A DNA stretch of 64,000 nt. It comes from Mucilaginibacter oryzae (lineage in GTDB: Bacteria; Bacteroidota; Bacteroidia; Sphingobacteriales; Sphingobacteriaceae). Shown one piece after another: positions 50,524 through 59,650 of this stretch. Both the position numbers and the translations under genes were made by a program. Position 1 is the first letter of the stretch; the number at the start of each line of letters is the position of its first letter. The stretch is from the NCBI RefSeq assembly GCF_003148845.1, contig NZ_QGHA01000001.1, forward strand, positions 248,001 to 312,000. The letters run 5' to 3'. Below the pieces are notes generated by a model. That model saw only the letters and a program-made list of their open reading frames with translations, made no database searches and was not told where the DNA came from.

Positions 50524-51855
50524 TACAACGCAACCATCCAATACCTCTACACCCAGCTCCCGATGTTTACGCGCGACGGAGCTTCGGCATTTAAAAAAGA
50601 CCTCACCAATACCATTGAACTTTGTAAACGCCTGGATAACCCGCAGCATCAATTTAAAAGTGTGCATGTAGGCGGCACCAATGGCAAGGGTTCAACATCG
50701 CACATGTTGGCAGCTGTTTTGCAAACCGCGGGTTATAAAACTGGGTTGTACACCTCCCCTCACCTTAAAGATTTCCGCGAACGCATCCGCGTTAACGGCC
50801 AAATGATTAGCGAGCAAACGGTTATTGATTTTGTTGATACTCACAAAGCGGATTTTGAAGAGATAGCCCCCTCCTTTTTCGAGATGACCGTGGCTTTGGC
50901 TTTTAATGTGTTTGCGAAAGAAAAGGTAGATATAGCTATTATTGAAGTTGGCCTTGGCGGCAGGCTCGACTCGACCAATGTGATCACCCCGCTCCTATCC
51001 ATTATAACCAATATTGGCTGGGACCACATGAACATGCTGGGCAACACCTTGCCGCTGATAGCCGGTGAAAAAGCGGGCATTATAAAACCCGGCGTTCCTG
51101 TGGTTATCGGCGAACGGCAACCTGAAGTGGCAGAGGTATTTATCAATAAAGCCAAAGCAACCGGAAGCAACATCCGGTTTGCATCGGAAGAGTGGGTTGT
51201 GGTGAGTCCGGAAGTCGGAAAGTCCGAAAGGCCGGATGTGAGTGACGGACTACGTAAACTGCGATTGAAGAAAAGAGATAATCCTTCGGACTTCCGGACT
51301 TCCGGACTTTCGGATTCCTTCTCCTTAGAACTTGACCTCACCGGTACCTATCAGCTTAAAAATGTAAAAGGTATCTTGTCTGCCGTTGATGAATTACGTG
51401 CCCAGGGCTTTAACATTACTAATCAACATATCCATTCGGCTTTAAAGCAGGTTAAAACCCTTACGGGTTTGCATGGCCGATGGGAAACCTTAAGCCAAAA
51501 CCCACTGACCATTTGCGATACCGGTCATAACCCGGATGGCATTAAAGAAGTGATGAAAAACATCGCATCAATTAAACATGAATACCTCCATATGGTGATT
51601 GGTATGGTGAATGATAAAGATACCGCCAAAGTATTACCCATGTTTCCTAAAGATGCTACGTACTATTTTTGCAAGCCTGATATCCCCCGTGGATTGGACG
51701 CCGAAAGTATGAAAGCCCAGGCCGCAACGCATGATTTAAAGGGAGAAACATATCCGTCTGTAAAACAAGCCTTACTCGCGGCTCAAAAAAATGCCGGCGC
51801 CCAGGATTTAGTGTTTGTTGGGGGCAGCACCTTTGTGGTGGCAGAAGTTGTCTGA
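50518..51855 (+). CDS. folC: Bifunctional folylpolyglutamate/dihydrofolate synthase
   Basis: 445 residues. Mur-ligase-type fold: P-loop VGGTNGKGSTSHMLAAV (about 51-67), TGLYTSPHLKDFRERIRVNG, AIIEVGLGGRLDSTNV and ITNIGWDHMNMLGNTLPLIA, with the C-terminal ICDTGHNPDGIKEVM. It adds glutamates to folates and/or makes dihydrofolate. Two oddities: the ATG at 50518 is the last of five ATGs in a 7-bp array, and residues about 230-267 derive from an in-frame intergenic-type repeat (51205-51318) in the region between the two domains. Conserved motifs on both sides are intact, so the enzyme is probably active. The stop codon lies in another repeat. Confidence 0.9.
   Translation: MNYNATIQYLYTQLPMFTRDGASAFKKDLTNTIELCKRLDNPQHQFKSVHVGGTNGKGSTSHMLAAVLQTAGYKTGLYTSPHLKDFRERIRVNGQMISEQTVIDFVDTHKADFEEIAPSFFEMTVALAFNVFAKEKVDIAIIEVGLGGRLDSTNVITPLLSIITNIGWDHMNMLGNTLPLIAGEKAGIIKPGVPVVIGERQPEVAEVFINKAKATGSNIRFASEEWVVVSPEVGKSERPDVSDGLRKLRLKKRDNPSDFRTSGLSDSFSLELDLTGTYQLKNVKGILSAVDELRAQGFNITNQHIHSALKQVKTLTGLHGRWETLSQNPLTICDTGHNPDGIKEVMKNIASIKHEYLHMVIGMVNDKDTAKVLPMFPKDATYYFCKPDIPRGLDAESMKAQAATHDLKGETYPSVKQALLAAQKNAGAQDLVFVGGSTFVVAEVV
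51205..51318. repeat. In-frame word repeat inserted in folC
   Basis: 114 bp (38 codons): left part AGTCCGGAAGTCGGAAAGTC, right part CTTCCGGACTTCCGGACTTTCGG, mutually complementary. It encodes a low-complexity segment (VGKSERPDVSDGLRKLRLKK, SDFRTSGLSDSF) unlike the rest of FolC. Confidence 0.7.
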
Positions 51856-52015
51856 ATCAGAATTTACAGAATTTTCAGAATTGAAAATTTAATTACTTAA
51901 TTTCAATAATTTTCAACGTAGAAAATCATTCTGTAATTTTCGGCCGGAAAAAACAATTAATTAGTTTTTGTCTTACGAAATCATTCTGTTAATTCTAAAA
52001 TTCTGTAAATTCAGA
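51853..52015. repeat. Inverted short-word repeat (AATTTACAGAATT family) after folC
   Basis: TGAATCAGAATTTACAGAAT (left) and ATTCTGTTAATTCTAAAATT with CTGTAAATTCAGA (right) are complementary words. The TGA is the folC stop codon. Same family as the repeat at 21391-21489. It ends 11 bp before the aldo/keto reductase ATG and fills the 170-bp gap. Confidence 0.7.
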
Positions 52016-52025
52016 TCAAAAATAA

Positions 52026-53018
52026 ATGACATACATCGCATCTGCCGAGAGGTACCAAAACATGCAATACCGCCGCTGCGGTAACAGCGGGATTAAACTC
52101 CCGGCTATTTCCCTGGGTCTTTGGCACAATTTCGGCCATGTGGATGTGGCTGATAATTACCGCAAAATATTACACCTCGCGTTTGATAGCGGCATCACCC
52201 ATTTTGATCTTGCCAATAATTACGGTCCGCCGCCGGGATCGGCAGAGGAGAATTTTGGTAAGATCCTGAAAGAAGATTTTCGCGATTACCGCGACGAACT
52301 CATCATTTCGAGTAAAGCCGGTTATACCATGTGGCCCGGCCCTTACGGCGATTGGGGATCGAAAAAGTATCTTGTATCCAGCTTAGATCAAAGCCTGAAG
52401 CGTATGGGGTTAGATTATGTAGATATTTTTTATCATCACCGCCCCGACCCGGATACACCGCTTGAAGAAACGATGACTGCCTTAGATCTGATCGTTCGGC
52501 AGGGCAAGGCTTTATATGTCGGCATCTCCAACTATCCGGCAGAATTAGCTTCCGAAGCTATCAAAATGCTAAAGGAACTGGGCACGCCATGCCTTATCCA
52601 TCAGCCTAAATACTCCATGTTTGAACGTTGGGTTGAGGGCGGATTATTAAATGTTTTAGGTAATGAGGGCGTAGGCTGTATCCCCTTCTCTCCGTTAGCG
52701 CAGGGAATGCTTACCGATAAATACCTGCACGGCATCCCCGAAGATTCGAGAGCGGCAAAGCCTACCGGATTTTTACAAAAAGGCCAACTAACCGATGAAC
52801 GCCTGAGCCAGATCCGCGACCTGAATAAACTTGCGCTTGAACGTGGCCAGTCGCTGGCACAGATGGCATTAGCCTGGCTATTGAAGGATGAGCGGGTAAC
52901 CTCAGTGCTGATAGGAGCAAGCCGTCCGGCACAATTGTCAGATTCTTTAAAAGCATTGGATAATATTGTATTCTCGGCAGAGGAGTTGGCGAGGATAGAG
53001 GAAATTTTAGCCCCCTAA
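52026..53018 (+). CDS. Aldo/keto reductase (YghZ-like)
   Basis: 330 residues, TIM-barrel reductase. NADPH-dependent aldo/keto reductase features: YRRCGNSGIKLPAISLGLWH, catalytic Asp and Tyr in HFDLANNYGPPPGSAEENFG, Lys in LIISSKAGYTMWPGPYGDWG, and His in VDIFYHHRPDPDTPLEETM. These match YghZ (L-glyceraldehyde 3-phosphate or methylglyoxal reductase) closely. The final codons (LAP and stop) are written by a CCCCCTAACCCCC repeat, so the native C-terminus is slightly shortened or changed. A second in-frame ATG lies 12 codons in (52062), but the first is usual for YghZ. Confidence 0.92.
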   Translation: MTYIASAERYQNMQYRRCGNSGIKLPAISLGLWHNFGHVDVADNYRKILHLAFDSGITHFDLANNYGPPPGSAEENFGKILKEDFRDYRDELIISSKAGYTMWPGPYGDWGSKKYLVSSLDQSLKRMGLDYVDIFYHHRPDPDTPLEETMTALDLIVRQGKALYVGISNYPAELASEAIKMLKELGTPCLIHQPKYSMFERWVEGGLLNVLGNEGVGCIPFSPLAQGMLTDKYLHGIPEDSRAAKPTGFLQKGQLTDERLSQIRDLNKLALERGQSLAQMALAWLLKDERVTSVLIGASRPAQLSDSLKALDNIVFSAEELARIEEILAP

Positions 53019-53232
53019 CCCCCTGAAGGGGGAACAATGGTTGGTTATTTAATTTTAAAACGTAAAATACAAGTCTCCCCTTCGGGGGCAGAACCGTCAA
53101 TTTAGAAATAAGGCTTTTGAGTTCCCCTCTTGAGAGGGGGCGCAACGGAAAAGAGCGAGAGCAGGGGTGTGTTATACGGGCGATAAACCTTGCGCAGAAT
53201 AACACACTCCTCCACCCCTCTCAAGAGGGGAA
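53013..53232. repeat. Palindromic G/C-rich repeats between AKR and oxidoreductase genes
   Basis: The gap 53019-53299 holds CCCCCTAACCCCCTGAAGGGGG (53013-53033) and CTCCCCTTCGGGGG, then a composite element 53122-53232. Its ends are perfect 18-bp inverted repeats (TTCCCCTCTTGAGAGGGG and CCCCTCTCAAGAGGGGAA), each a hairpin in itself, with further inner complementarity (GGGGTGTGTTAT/ATAACACACTCC). MITE/REP-like. Confidence 0.75.
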
Positions 53233-53299
53233 TCGCACAATTCCGCCGCTTTTTTGCTTAAGTTGACAGCTATGCCACCGGGGGAGATTTAGAGGGGTT

Positions 53300-54274
53300 A
53301 TGAACACAATAAAATGGGGCATCATCGGATGCGGCAATGTAACCGAAAAAAAAAGCGGACCAGCATTTAAAAAAGTAGCAGGCAGCGATTTGATAGCAGT
53401 AATGCGGCGTGATGCGGAGAAAGCGGCAGATTACGCTGCACGGCATGGCGTAGCTAAATGGTACAATAACGCCAACGCCTTATTGGATGATGAAGGGTTG
53501 AACGCCATTTATATCGCTACTCCCCCCTCATCGCACCTTGAATATGCTTTGCAGGCATTAAAAAAGGGTTTTAATGTTTATGTAGAGAAACCGGTAACCC
53601 GGAACTCGGCCGAAGCAAGAGCCATGGCCAATGCCGTTAAAGAAAGCGGGCAAAAACTTACGGTGGCGCATTATCGGCGTGCCCTGCCTATGTTTTTAAA
53701 AATAAAGGAGCTTATCGACATCAAAAAGGTAGGTGAAATTCGCACGGTACAAATTAGGATGTGGCAGGCCCGCAAGCCCAAACTGGTAGCCGATGTGGAA
53801 ACAAACTGGCGTGTACTGCCCGAACTGTCGGGCGGCGGCTATTTTCATGACCTGGCTCCACATCAACTCGACCTGATGTTATACTACTTTGGCGAACCCG
53901 AAAAATACCACGGCTTTTCGCTCAACCAGGCTGGCTCAACCCCGGCCGATGATCATGTATGCGGGCAGATCCTGTTTAAAAACAAGGTAGTGGTAAACGG
54001 CTCATGGTGCTTCAACGTAGCCGAAAGCGAAACCACCGATACCTGCGAAATTATAGGAACCGAAGGTAAAATCACGTTCCCATTCTTCGGTAACTACATT
54101 ACCTGGAAAACCGAAACTGAAGAAGAAACGATAACTATCACCCATCCGGAGCATATCCAGCAACCATTCATTACCAAAATAGTTGCCTATTTTAAAGGCG
54201 AGGGACCAAACCCCTGTACTATTGAGGAAGCTGTAACGCTGATGGAGATCATCGATGCATTCACAATAAAATAA
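53300..54274 (+). CDS. Gfo/Idh/MocA-family oxidoreductase
   Basis: 324 residues. Rossmann start KWGIIGCGNVTEKKSGPAFK binds NAD(P), EKPVTRNSAEARAM is the conserved EKP motif, and the C-terminal domain has LSGGGYFHDLAPHQLDLMLY with the conserved His residues. Acts on a sugar or cyclitol, oxidising or reducing a hydroxyl group; the specific substrate is not readable. It is followed after 3 bp by the M48 gene and preceded by a repeat-rich gap; the aldo/keto reductase upstream may be functionally linked. Confidence 0.92.
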   Translation: MNTIKWGIIGCGNVTEKKSGPAFKKVAGSDLIAVMRRDAEKAADYAARHGVAKWYNNANALLDDEGLNAIYIATPPSSHLEYALQALKKGFNVYVEKPVTRNSAEARAMANAVKESGQKLTVAHYRRALPMFLKIKELIDIKKVGEIRTVQIRMWQARKPKLVADVETNWRVLPELSGGGYFHDLAPHQLDLMLYYFGEPEKYHGFSLNQAGSTPADDHVCGQILFKNKVVVNGSWCFNVAESETTDTCEIIGTEGKITFPFFGNYITWKTETEEETITITHPEHIQQPFITKIVAYFKGEGPNPCTIEEAVTLMEIIDAFTIK

Positions 54275-54277
54275 ATA

Positions 54278-56368
54278 ATGAACAACCTAACCTTATCGTA
54301 TCCGCCTATGCCTGCAGGGGCGGATAAAAGTATTATTAAGCCTTCAAAAGCTTTTAAAAAGCACGTATACCTATCAATAGGGGCTATACTATTATTCATA
54401 GTATGCTATCTGCTGCTGTTTTTAAGTGCAATCGGCATAGCTGTGGCATTTGGTTACCTGGGTGTATTTGTAATGCAGTTACATGCCACTTTTTTAACCC
54501 TGGCCTTCGGCTTTGCCCTGATCATTTCGGGCTTGCTGCTAATTTACTTTGTGATCAAATTTATTTTTAAACGAACCCGTATCGATCAGTCTGATTTGAT
54601 AGAAATTAAACAGGCAGATGAACCCGCATTATTTGATTTTATTCATAAGGTAACTGCAGAAGCCGGTGCCCCAAAGCCTAAGCGAATTTATTTATCGGCC
54701 GATGTTAATGCCGCGGTATTTTATAACTCCAGCTTTTGGAGCATGTTTTTGCCAGTGAAAAAAAATCTTAAAATAGGGCTCGGACTGGTTAACGCCATAA
54801 ACCTATCCGAATTTAAAACTGTAATGGCTCATGAATTTGGTCATTTTTCGCAGAAGAGCATGAAGGTTGGCAGCTACATCTACAATTTCAATAGGGTAGT
54901 GTACGATATGCTGTATGATACTGAGGATTACGGCAAAATACTCAATAGCTTTTCAAAAATGCATTCGGTATTTAGTTTGGTAGCCGTGGTTAATGTAAGG
55001 ATTGTACAAGGGATACAATATATTTTAAAGAAGCTTTATGTAGTGATCAACAAAGCAAACCTCGCGCTGTCGCGCGAAATGGAATTTCATGCCGATTCGG
55101 TAGCAGCCTACGTAAGCGGATCAAATCATATTGCAACTTCTCTGAAACGTGTTGACATAGCGCAGGTATGCTATGATAACCTCATTAACTACTCGCGGGC
55201 TAACCTTGCTGAAAATAAACGCACCGCCAACCTATATCCTCAGCACCTGGAATTTATCAAACAGTTTTGCCGTCATCAAAAAATGGATCTTGATGAAACT
55301 GATCTACCGGTAATAAAGGATGGATGGAACCCTGCTTACAACAGCGAAATCATCATAAAAGATCAATGGTCGTCACACCCAACTACTGAAGACAGGGAGG
55401 CGCGGGCCAATCAGCTCAATTTGCCGACAACGCCCGTAACAACATCCGCGTGGGTTCTTTTTAAAGACCCGACAGCAGTACAGGCGCAGATAACCAACCA
55501 TTTATATGCCATAGTTAATACCGATCCGAAAGCCGACGTGATAGATTTTGAAACTTTTAAAGAGGATTTTTATAAGCAGATTAGTACAAGTTCATACAAC
55601 CCGGTGTTTAATAACTATTTCGATAATCGCAACATAACCGAATTTAATATTGATGATACAATAAAAACCATCGATACCCCGGTTTTCGCAAGTTTTGATA
55701 CGCTGCTAACTATAGAAAACTCCAACCTGCCGAAAGTAGTAAACCGGATACAACAGGACATTGATCTTCTTGCCCGTATTAACCAAAACACATCAATCAA
55801 AACCTTTGATTTCAGGGGCGATAAATACAGCGTTGATAGTATTTACGATGTTGAAGCCATACTTAAACACGACCTCGCACAAACCCAAAAACGAATAGAA
55901 GACCTTGACAAACACATCTTCCTGTTTTTTTATAATAAGGCAGATGCCGACCACAAACCGATCTTAACAGATAAATACCGGTATCTGTTCAACTTTCAAA
56001 AGGAGTTTGCGGTAGATTATGATTTTTATAATGACATTATAAAAGCCATCAGTCCTGTTTACAGCCAAATGAAACCGGAGCAAATTGTTGAGACACTTAG
56101 CGAAGTATACAAACAGGAGCGAGAGGTTAAAAAACGAGTAAAAGAAATTATAGACACTCCCGTTAGCCGGACCTATTATACCGATGCGCAAATAATTATT
56201 TTGGAAGAATATCTTGCGAGTCAGTATGTCTACTATAACAATCCGGGATATGATAACACTGCCATCAATAAATTTCATGAGGCATTAGGTGCCTACATCA
56301 CTGGTATCTCCGACCATAATTTTGAAATCAAAAAGGATCTGCTTAATTTTCAGGCTGAATTACTCTAA
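54278..56368 (+). CDS. M48-family membrane metalloprotease
   Basis: 696 residues. Two N-terminal membrane helices (about 30-60 and 68-98), then the HtpX/Ste24-like catalytic domain: zinc motif HEFGH at 185-189 in KTVMAHEFGHFSQKSMKVGS, and the third ligand Glu in LSREMEFHADSVAAYVSGS. The C-terminal half (about 370-696) is a long helical domain of unknown role. It is larger than HtpX and lacks a clear C-terminal membrane anchor, as in other large M48 proteins of Bacteroidota. It is probably involved in membrane or envelope protein quality control. A small secreted protein gene follows after 20 bp. Confidence 0.9.
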   Translation: MNNLTLSYPPMPAGADKSIIKPSKAFKKHVYLSIGAILLFIVCYLLLFLSAIGIAVAFGYLGVFVMQLHATFLTLAFGFALIISGLLLIYFVIKFIFKRTRIDQSDLIEIKQADEPALFDFIHKVTAEAGAPKPKRIYLSADVNAAVFYNSSFWSMFLPVKKNLKIGLGLVNAINLSEFKTVMAHEFGHFSQKSMKVGSYIYNFNRVVYDMLYDTEDYGKILNSFSKMHSVFSLVAVVNVRIVQGIQYILKKLYVVINKANLALSREMEFHADSVAAYVSGSNHIATSLKRVDIAQVCYDNLINYSRANLAENKRTANLYPQHLEFIKQFCRHQKMDLDETDLPVIKDGWNPAYNSEIIIKDQWSSHPTTEDREARANQLNLPTTPVTTSAWVLFKDPTAVQAQITNHLYAIVNTDPKADVIDFETFKEDFYKQISTSSYNPVFNNYFDNRNITEFNIDDTIKTIDTPVFASFDTLLTIENSNLPKVVNRIQQDIDLLARINQNTSIKTFDFRGDKYSVDSIYDVEAILKHDLAQTQKRIEDLDKHIFLFFYNKADADHKPILTDKYRYLFNFQKEFAVDYDFYNDIIKAISPVYSQMKPEQIVETLSEVYKQEREVKKRVKEIIDTPVSRTYYTDAQIIILEEYLASQYVYYNNPGYDNTAINKFHEALGAYITGISDHNFEIKKDLLNFQAELL

Positions 56369-56388
56369 ATTAACCTTAACCCATCACA

Positions 56389-56901
56389 ATGAAAAAAACA
56401 TTCGTCCTGATTTTTGCCGCTGTTACATTTAGCCTTGCTGTAAAAGCTCAAACCTTCCATGTACCCGAAAATTATGTACTGAAAGAAAAAGCCGATTACG
56501 CCAAATATGAAGAAGACGTAATAAAAGGTATAGATTGGCTACAGGATACCCCGTGGGCGCTTGAAGAACAAAAGCGAATGGAAACCAATGCCTTTTTATT
56601 GAAATGGATGCAAGGCAACCCCGCCGTGAACATCGAAATAAATAGCAGTGTTGCAAAAATGACCGACAAAAACCCACCATTACTGATAACTTTTATGGGT
56701 GGCTACACCAAATACGCCCTGCAAAACAAAACCGGTTTTAATAAAGACAAAGCCAACCTTGCCGGTGTAAAAGCGGTAATTGATAAATACGTGCTGGAAA
56801 CTGATCATAAAAACAACAGCCTGCTCAATAAACTGGTAAAAATTGATAAAGAAGGCAAACTGTCCAATTGGATAGAATCTGATTTTTACAAAACGAAATA
56901 A
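56389..56901 (+). CDS. Small secreted protein paired with the M48 protease
   Basis: 170 residues, signal peptide MKKTFVLIFAAVTFSLAVKA. Mature protein is soluble and helical-looking: VLKEKADYAKYEEDVIKGID, WLQDTPWALEEQKRMETNAF, LLITFMGGYTKYALQNKTGF, LNKLVKIDKEGKLSNWIESD. No cysteine or catalytic motif. It is co-transcribed with the M48 protease gene (20-bp gap) and may be a substrate, inhibitor or accessory factor. Family not recognised. Confidence 0.75.
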   Translation: MKKTFVLIFAAVTFSLAVKAQTFHVPENYVLKEKADYAKYEEDVIKGIDWLQDTPWALEEQKRMETNAFLLKWMQGNPAVNIEINSSVAKMTDKNPPLLITFMGGYTKYALQNKTGFNKDKANLAGVKAVIDKYVLETDHKNNSLLNKLVKIDKEGKLSNWIESDFYKTK

Positions 56902-56910
56902 ATAATAAAC

Positions 56911-56941
56911 GCAATCGGGCAATGCGCCATTGCCGGATTGC
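56911..56941 (+). terminator. Long hairpin after the M48 operon
   Basis: GCAATCGGGCAATG-CGC-CATTGCCGGATTGC forms a stem of about 13 bp with one mismatch. No T run directly follows on the plus strand. Confidence 0.6.
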
Positions 56942-56952
56942 TTATTAAGGTT

Positions 56953-57129
56953 TTAGCCTTTCTTTTTAGGCACTTTAGCACCTTCCTTACGTGCTTCAGA
57001 AAGGCCTATGGCAACAGCCTGTTTTTTGCTGGTAACCTTTTTCCCGCTGCCGCTTTTTAGTTTGCCTTCCTTCATTTCATGCATGGTTTTCTCAACTTTC
57101 TCCTGCGCTTTTTCTGAATACTTTGCCAT
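56953..57129 (-). CDS. DUF6496-like small basic protein
   Basis: 58 residues: MAKYSEKAQEKVEKTMHEMK, EGKLKSGSGKKVTSKKQAVA, IGLSEARKEGAKVPKKKG. This matches the widespread DUF6496 pattern (KYSEKAQ..VEK.MHE.K.GKLKSG...V.S.KQA.AI.LSEAR..GAKVP). Lys-rich, soluble and probably nucleic-acid associated or stress-related; function unknown. It is encoded on the minus strand, convergent with the M48 operon, with the hairpin at 56911-56941 between them. Confidence 0.88.
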   Translation of the reverse strand: MAKYSEKAQEKVEKTMHEMKEGKLKSGSGKKVTSKKQAVAIGLSEARKEGAKVPKKKG

Positions 57130-57237
57130 GATAGTATGATTTGTTATTGTAATTAATTGAAAAGCAATTTTTCTGCCAAATATTTAACCTTGCTTCATAA
57201 CCAGCATCTTCATACAAGGGCTGAAAACACCTTTGAA

Positions 57238-58257
57238 CTAAATGCTTTGCGCAATAATAGTTAGCGATTGTTCAAAGCGTTTGCTATTCAAATTACAGCA
57301 CAATTGCTTAAAATGAACAAGGGCATATTGCTGCCGGGCATCATTATCAGCCAAATTAATTTCACCGTTCCACATCCGGGTGTGCAATTCCTTGAAATCT
57401 GGCAGGGGGAAATCTAAATCAACCTTGCAGCCTGCCCCGGCGGCCAACAACATAAAAAATGTAAAATATGATACGTGAAGCACCTGCCGCATCAGGAAAA
57501 AACGTGCTAAATGATATTCGGTAACCTCAGGCACAAAATAAGCTTTAAGGTATGCGGCCTCTTCATCTTCATTACTTATCACAAAATTGGCAATAATGGC
57601 CAGGTCCATATACCTGTCGTTTAAAAACGCCGCTTCCCAATCAACAAGCCATATCCGCTCACCATCAAATAATATATTGTCGGGCTTTAAATCATTATGG
57701 CATGATACTAAATTATCGCTATCACGGGGATAAGCGCTTGCCACCCGACTGTACGCCTCGAATATCCCATCAGTTATACTTGCCGGCATAATACCTGCCG
57801 CTTTAAATTTTTCAACAAAGCCGGATACCACATCGATATAATTAACGCGTATGGGAAACAGCGGCAGATTATGCAGCCGTTTTAATAAGCCAGGTAGCAT
57901 GGCCCTGGCATAATCTACCGGAAAAGGTTTTACATCAATAAAATCTGTAATGGCAATCCGATCATAGGCATTAAGATACCATACGCGTGGAGCAAGCCCG
58001 GCTTCGGCTGCGCTTTGCATACAGCCAAACCAATGCACCGGATCGGCCATTGCGTCTTCCCTCGTAATAATCCTCAACAAATACGGCTTACCCGAAACAC
58101 ATATTTTAAATATAAGTGCCGACGAAAGCCCCTGGGTTAACATAGTTACATTATCAAACCAGGCAACGCCGAATGTGCTGTACAAGGCTTGTTTTACAGC
58201 CTCTTTTTTATTTTCAGGAATCATAAAATAAGCAATAATTAACTGTGGTTTAATCAA
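57238..58257 (-). CDS. APH/choline-kinase-like phosphotransferase
   Basis: 339 residues (an in-frame ATG at 58224 would give 328). Kinase-like fold: LSSALIFKICVSGKPYLLRI (glycine-poor N-lobe), catalytic loop VSCHNDLKPDNILFDG with Asp and Asn, and the metal-binding IWLVDWEAAFLNDRYMDLAI. This is the aminoglycoside phosphotransferase/choline kinase pattern. Substrate unknown; could be choline, ethanolamine, a sugar or a drug. Single gene. Confidence 0.85.
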   Translation of the reverse strand: MIKPQLIIAYFMIPENKKEAVKQALYSTFGVAWFDNVTMLTQGLSSALIFKICVSGKPYLLRIITREDAMADPVHWFGCMQSAAEAGLAPRVWYLNAYDRIAITDFIDVKPFPVDYARAMLPGLLKRLHNLPLFPIRVNYIDVVSGFVEKFKAAGIMPASITDGIFEAYSRVASAYPRDSDNLVSCHNDLKPDNILFDGERIWLVDWEAAFLNDRYMDLAIIANFVISNEDEEAAYLKAYFVPEVTEYHLARFFLMRQVLHVSYFTFFMLLAAGAGCKVDLDFPLPDFKELHTRMWNGEINLADNDARQQYALVHFKQLCCNLNSKRFEQSLTIIAQSI

Positions 58258-58467
58258 ATATATATCTGTATTTATTTATTAACCGCGTTTTTAAACTATA
58301 TTTTTTCGGGCAAAATTTATTCTGAAAATTACCGTTAACCATTTGTAAGCATCCTCCAAATTGCTTTAAATCGCGGCTTGTTTTAGCTGATTTCCCAATT
58401 ATTCGTTATCTTCAAAACATCTGTAATACTTACCTGTTAAGGCATCAACATACCCCAATAAGCGCTT

Positions 58468-59562
58468 ATGCTAAAAAATAAACTACTCGTACCTTTTTAC
58501 GAACGTATGGCATTGGTACTGATAGGCTTTATAGCACTCGGTTACCTCGTTATCATGGGCAAAGACCTGCTCGACCCTTTAATCTTTGGTTTTATATTTG
58601 CCATACTGCTATTACCCGTATGTAATTTTCTGGAAAAAAAGCTCCGTTTGCCGCGTAGTATGGCATCGCTTGTATCGATACTTTTGTTGGTTGGGGGAAT
58701 CTCGGGCATATTATACCTGGTAGGATCGCAAATTTCAAACATGGCTAATGATTGGCCTATGCTTAAAAAGCAGGTGTCGCAATCGGTACAGGATATCCAA
58801 CACTGGATCCAGCACGCGTTTCATGTTAACGCGGAGAAACAAATAGCTTATGTTGACGATACAGCCAAAAAACTGATGGAATCGGGGACGGACGTTTTAG
58901 GAACAACGTTTGGGGCCATCTCATCGCTGATGCTGTTTTATGTATTTATCCTTATTTTCACTTTTTTCATCCTTTTATACCGCCGCCTGCTTATCCGCTT
59001 TATAGTGTGGGTTTTCCGGGATGAAAATGAGCATATCGTAATGGATATTGTTGAGAATATTCAAAGCATTTTAAGGCAATATATTATAGGCTTACTGCTG
59101 GAGATGGTTATTGTTGCGGGTGTAGCCATCACGGTATTCTGGATGATCGGTATCAAATACGCCGCTTTGCTGGGCATTATTGTGGGCTTGTTTAATATTA
59201 TCCCTTACATCGGTATCTTCACCGCGTTGATATTAAGTACTGTAATAACTTTTGCCACCGGCAGCCTTAGCCATACCATCACTGTTGCGGTAAGTGTAAT
59301 CGGCATCCACGCGGTCGACGCCAATTTCCTGCTTCCAACTATAGTAGGATCCAAGGTGAGGCTCAATGCTTTAATTTCATTTATCGGTATCATCATAGGC
59401 GAAATGATCTGGGGATTATCGGGCATGTTCCTGTCTATACCGGTTATTGCCATATTTAAAATTATTTTCGACAGAATTGAGCCGCTCAAACCATGGGGGT
59501 ACTTGTTTGGTGGCGATTACGAATACAAAGAACAGGCGGCTAAAGCGATGAAAACGGAATAA
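58468..59562 (+). CDS. AI-2E-family transporter
   Basis: 364 residues with about eight membrane helices: ALVLIGFIALGYLVIMGKDL, PLIFGFIFAILLLPVCNFLE, and the conserved C-terminal half with ILRQYIIGLLLEMVIVAGVA, LLGIIVGLFNIIPYIGIFTA and FIGIIIGEMIWGLSGMFLSI. This is the AI-2E/TqsA-like permease family (PF01594), which in some members exports autoinducer-2 or acts as a Na+/H+ antiporter. Its substrate here is unknown. It precedes a two-CxxC miniprotein gene by 88 bp. Confidence 0.92.
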   Translation: MLKNKLLVPFYERMALVLIGFIALGYLVIMGKDLLDPLIFGFIFAILLLPVCNFLEKKLRLPRSMASLVSILLLVGGISGILYLVGSQISNMANDWPMLKKQVSQSVQDIQHWIQHAFHVNAEKQIAYVDDTAKKLMESGTDVLGTTFGAISSLMLFYVFILIFTFFILLYRRLLIRFIVWVFRDENEHIVMDIVENIQSILRQYIIGLLLEMVIVAGVAITVFWMIGIKYAALLGIIVGLFNIIPYIGIFTALILSTVITFATGSLSHTITVAVSVIGIHAVDANFLLPTIVGSKVRLNALISFIGIIIGEMIWGLSGMFLSIPVIAIFKIIFDRIEPLKPWGYLFGGDYEYKEQAAKAMKTE

Positions 59563-59650
59563 ATATTCTTAATTAGGGTAAACCTATTCAATTAAACTTT
59601 CGTTTAAGGTTAGTATTGTTATAAGTTGCTAAAGCTATTGCCCCCCTATC

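Noticed and set aside
52762..53205. Minus-strand open frame over the aldo/keto reductase end and repeats
   Set aside because: Overlaps a well-supported gene and includes G/C-rich repeat translations.
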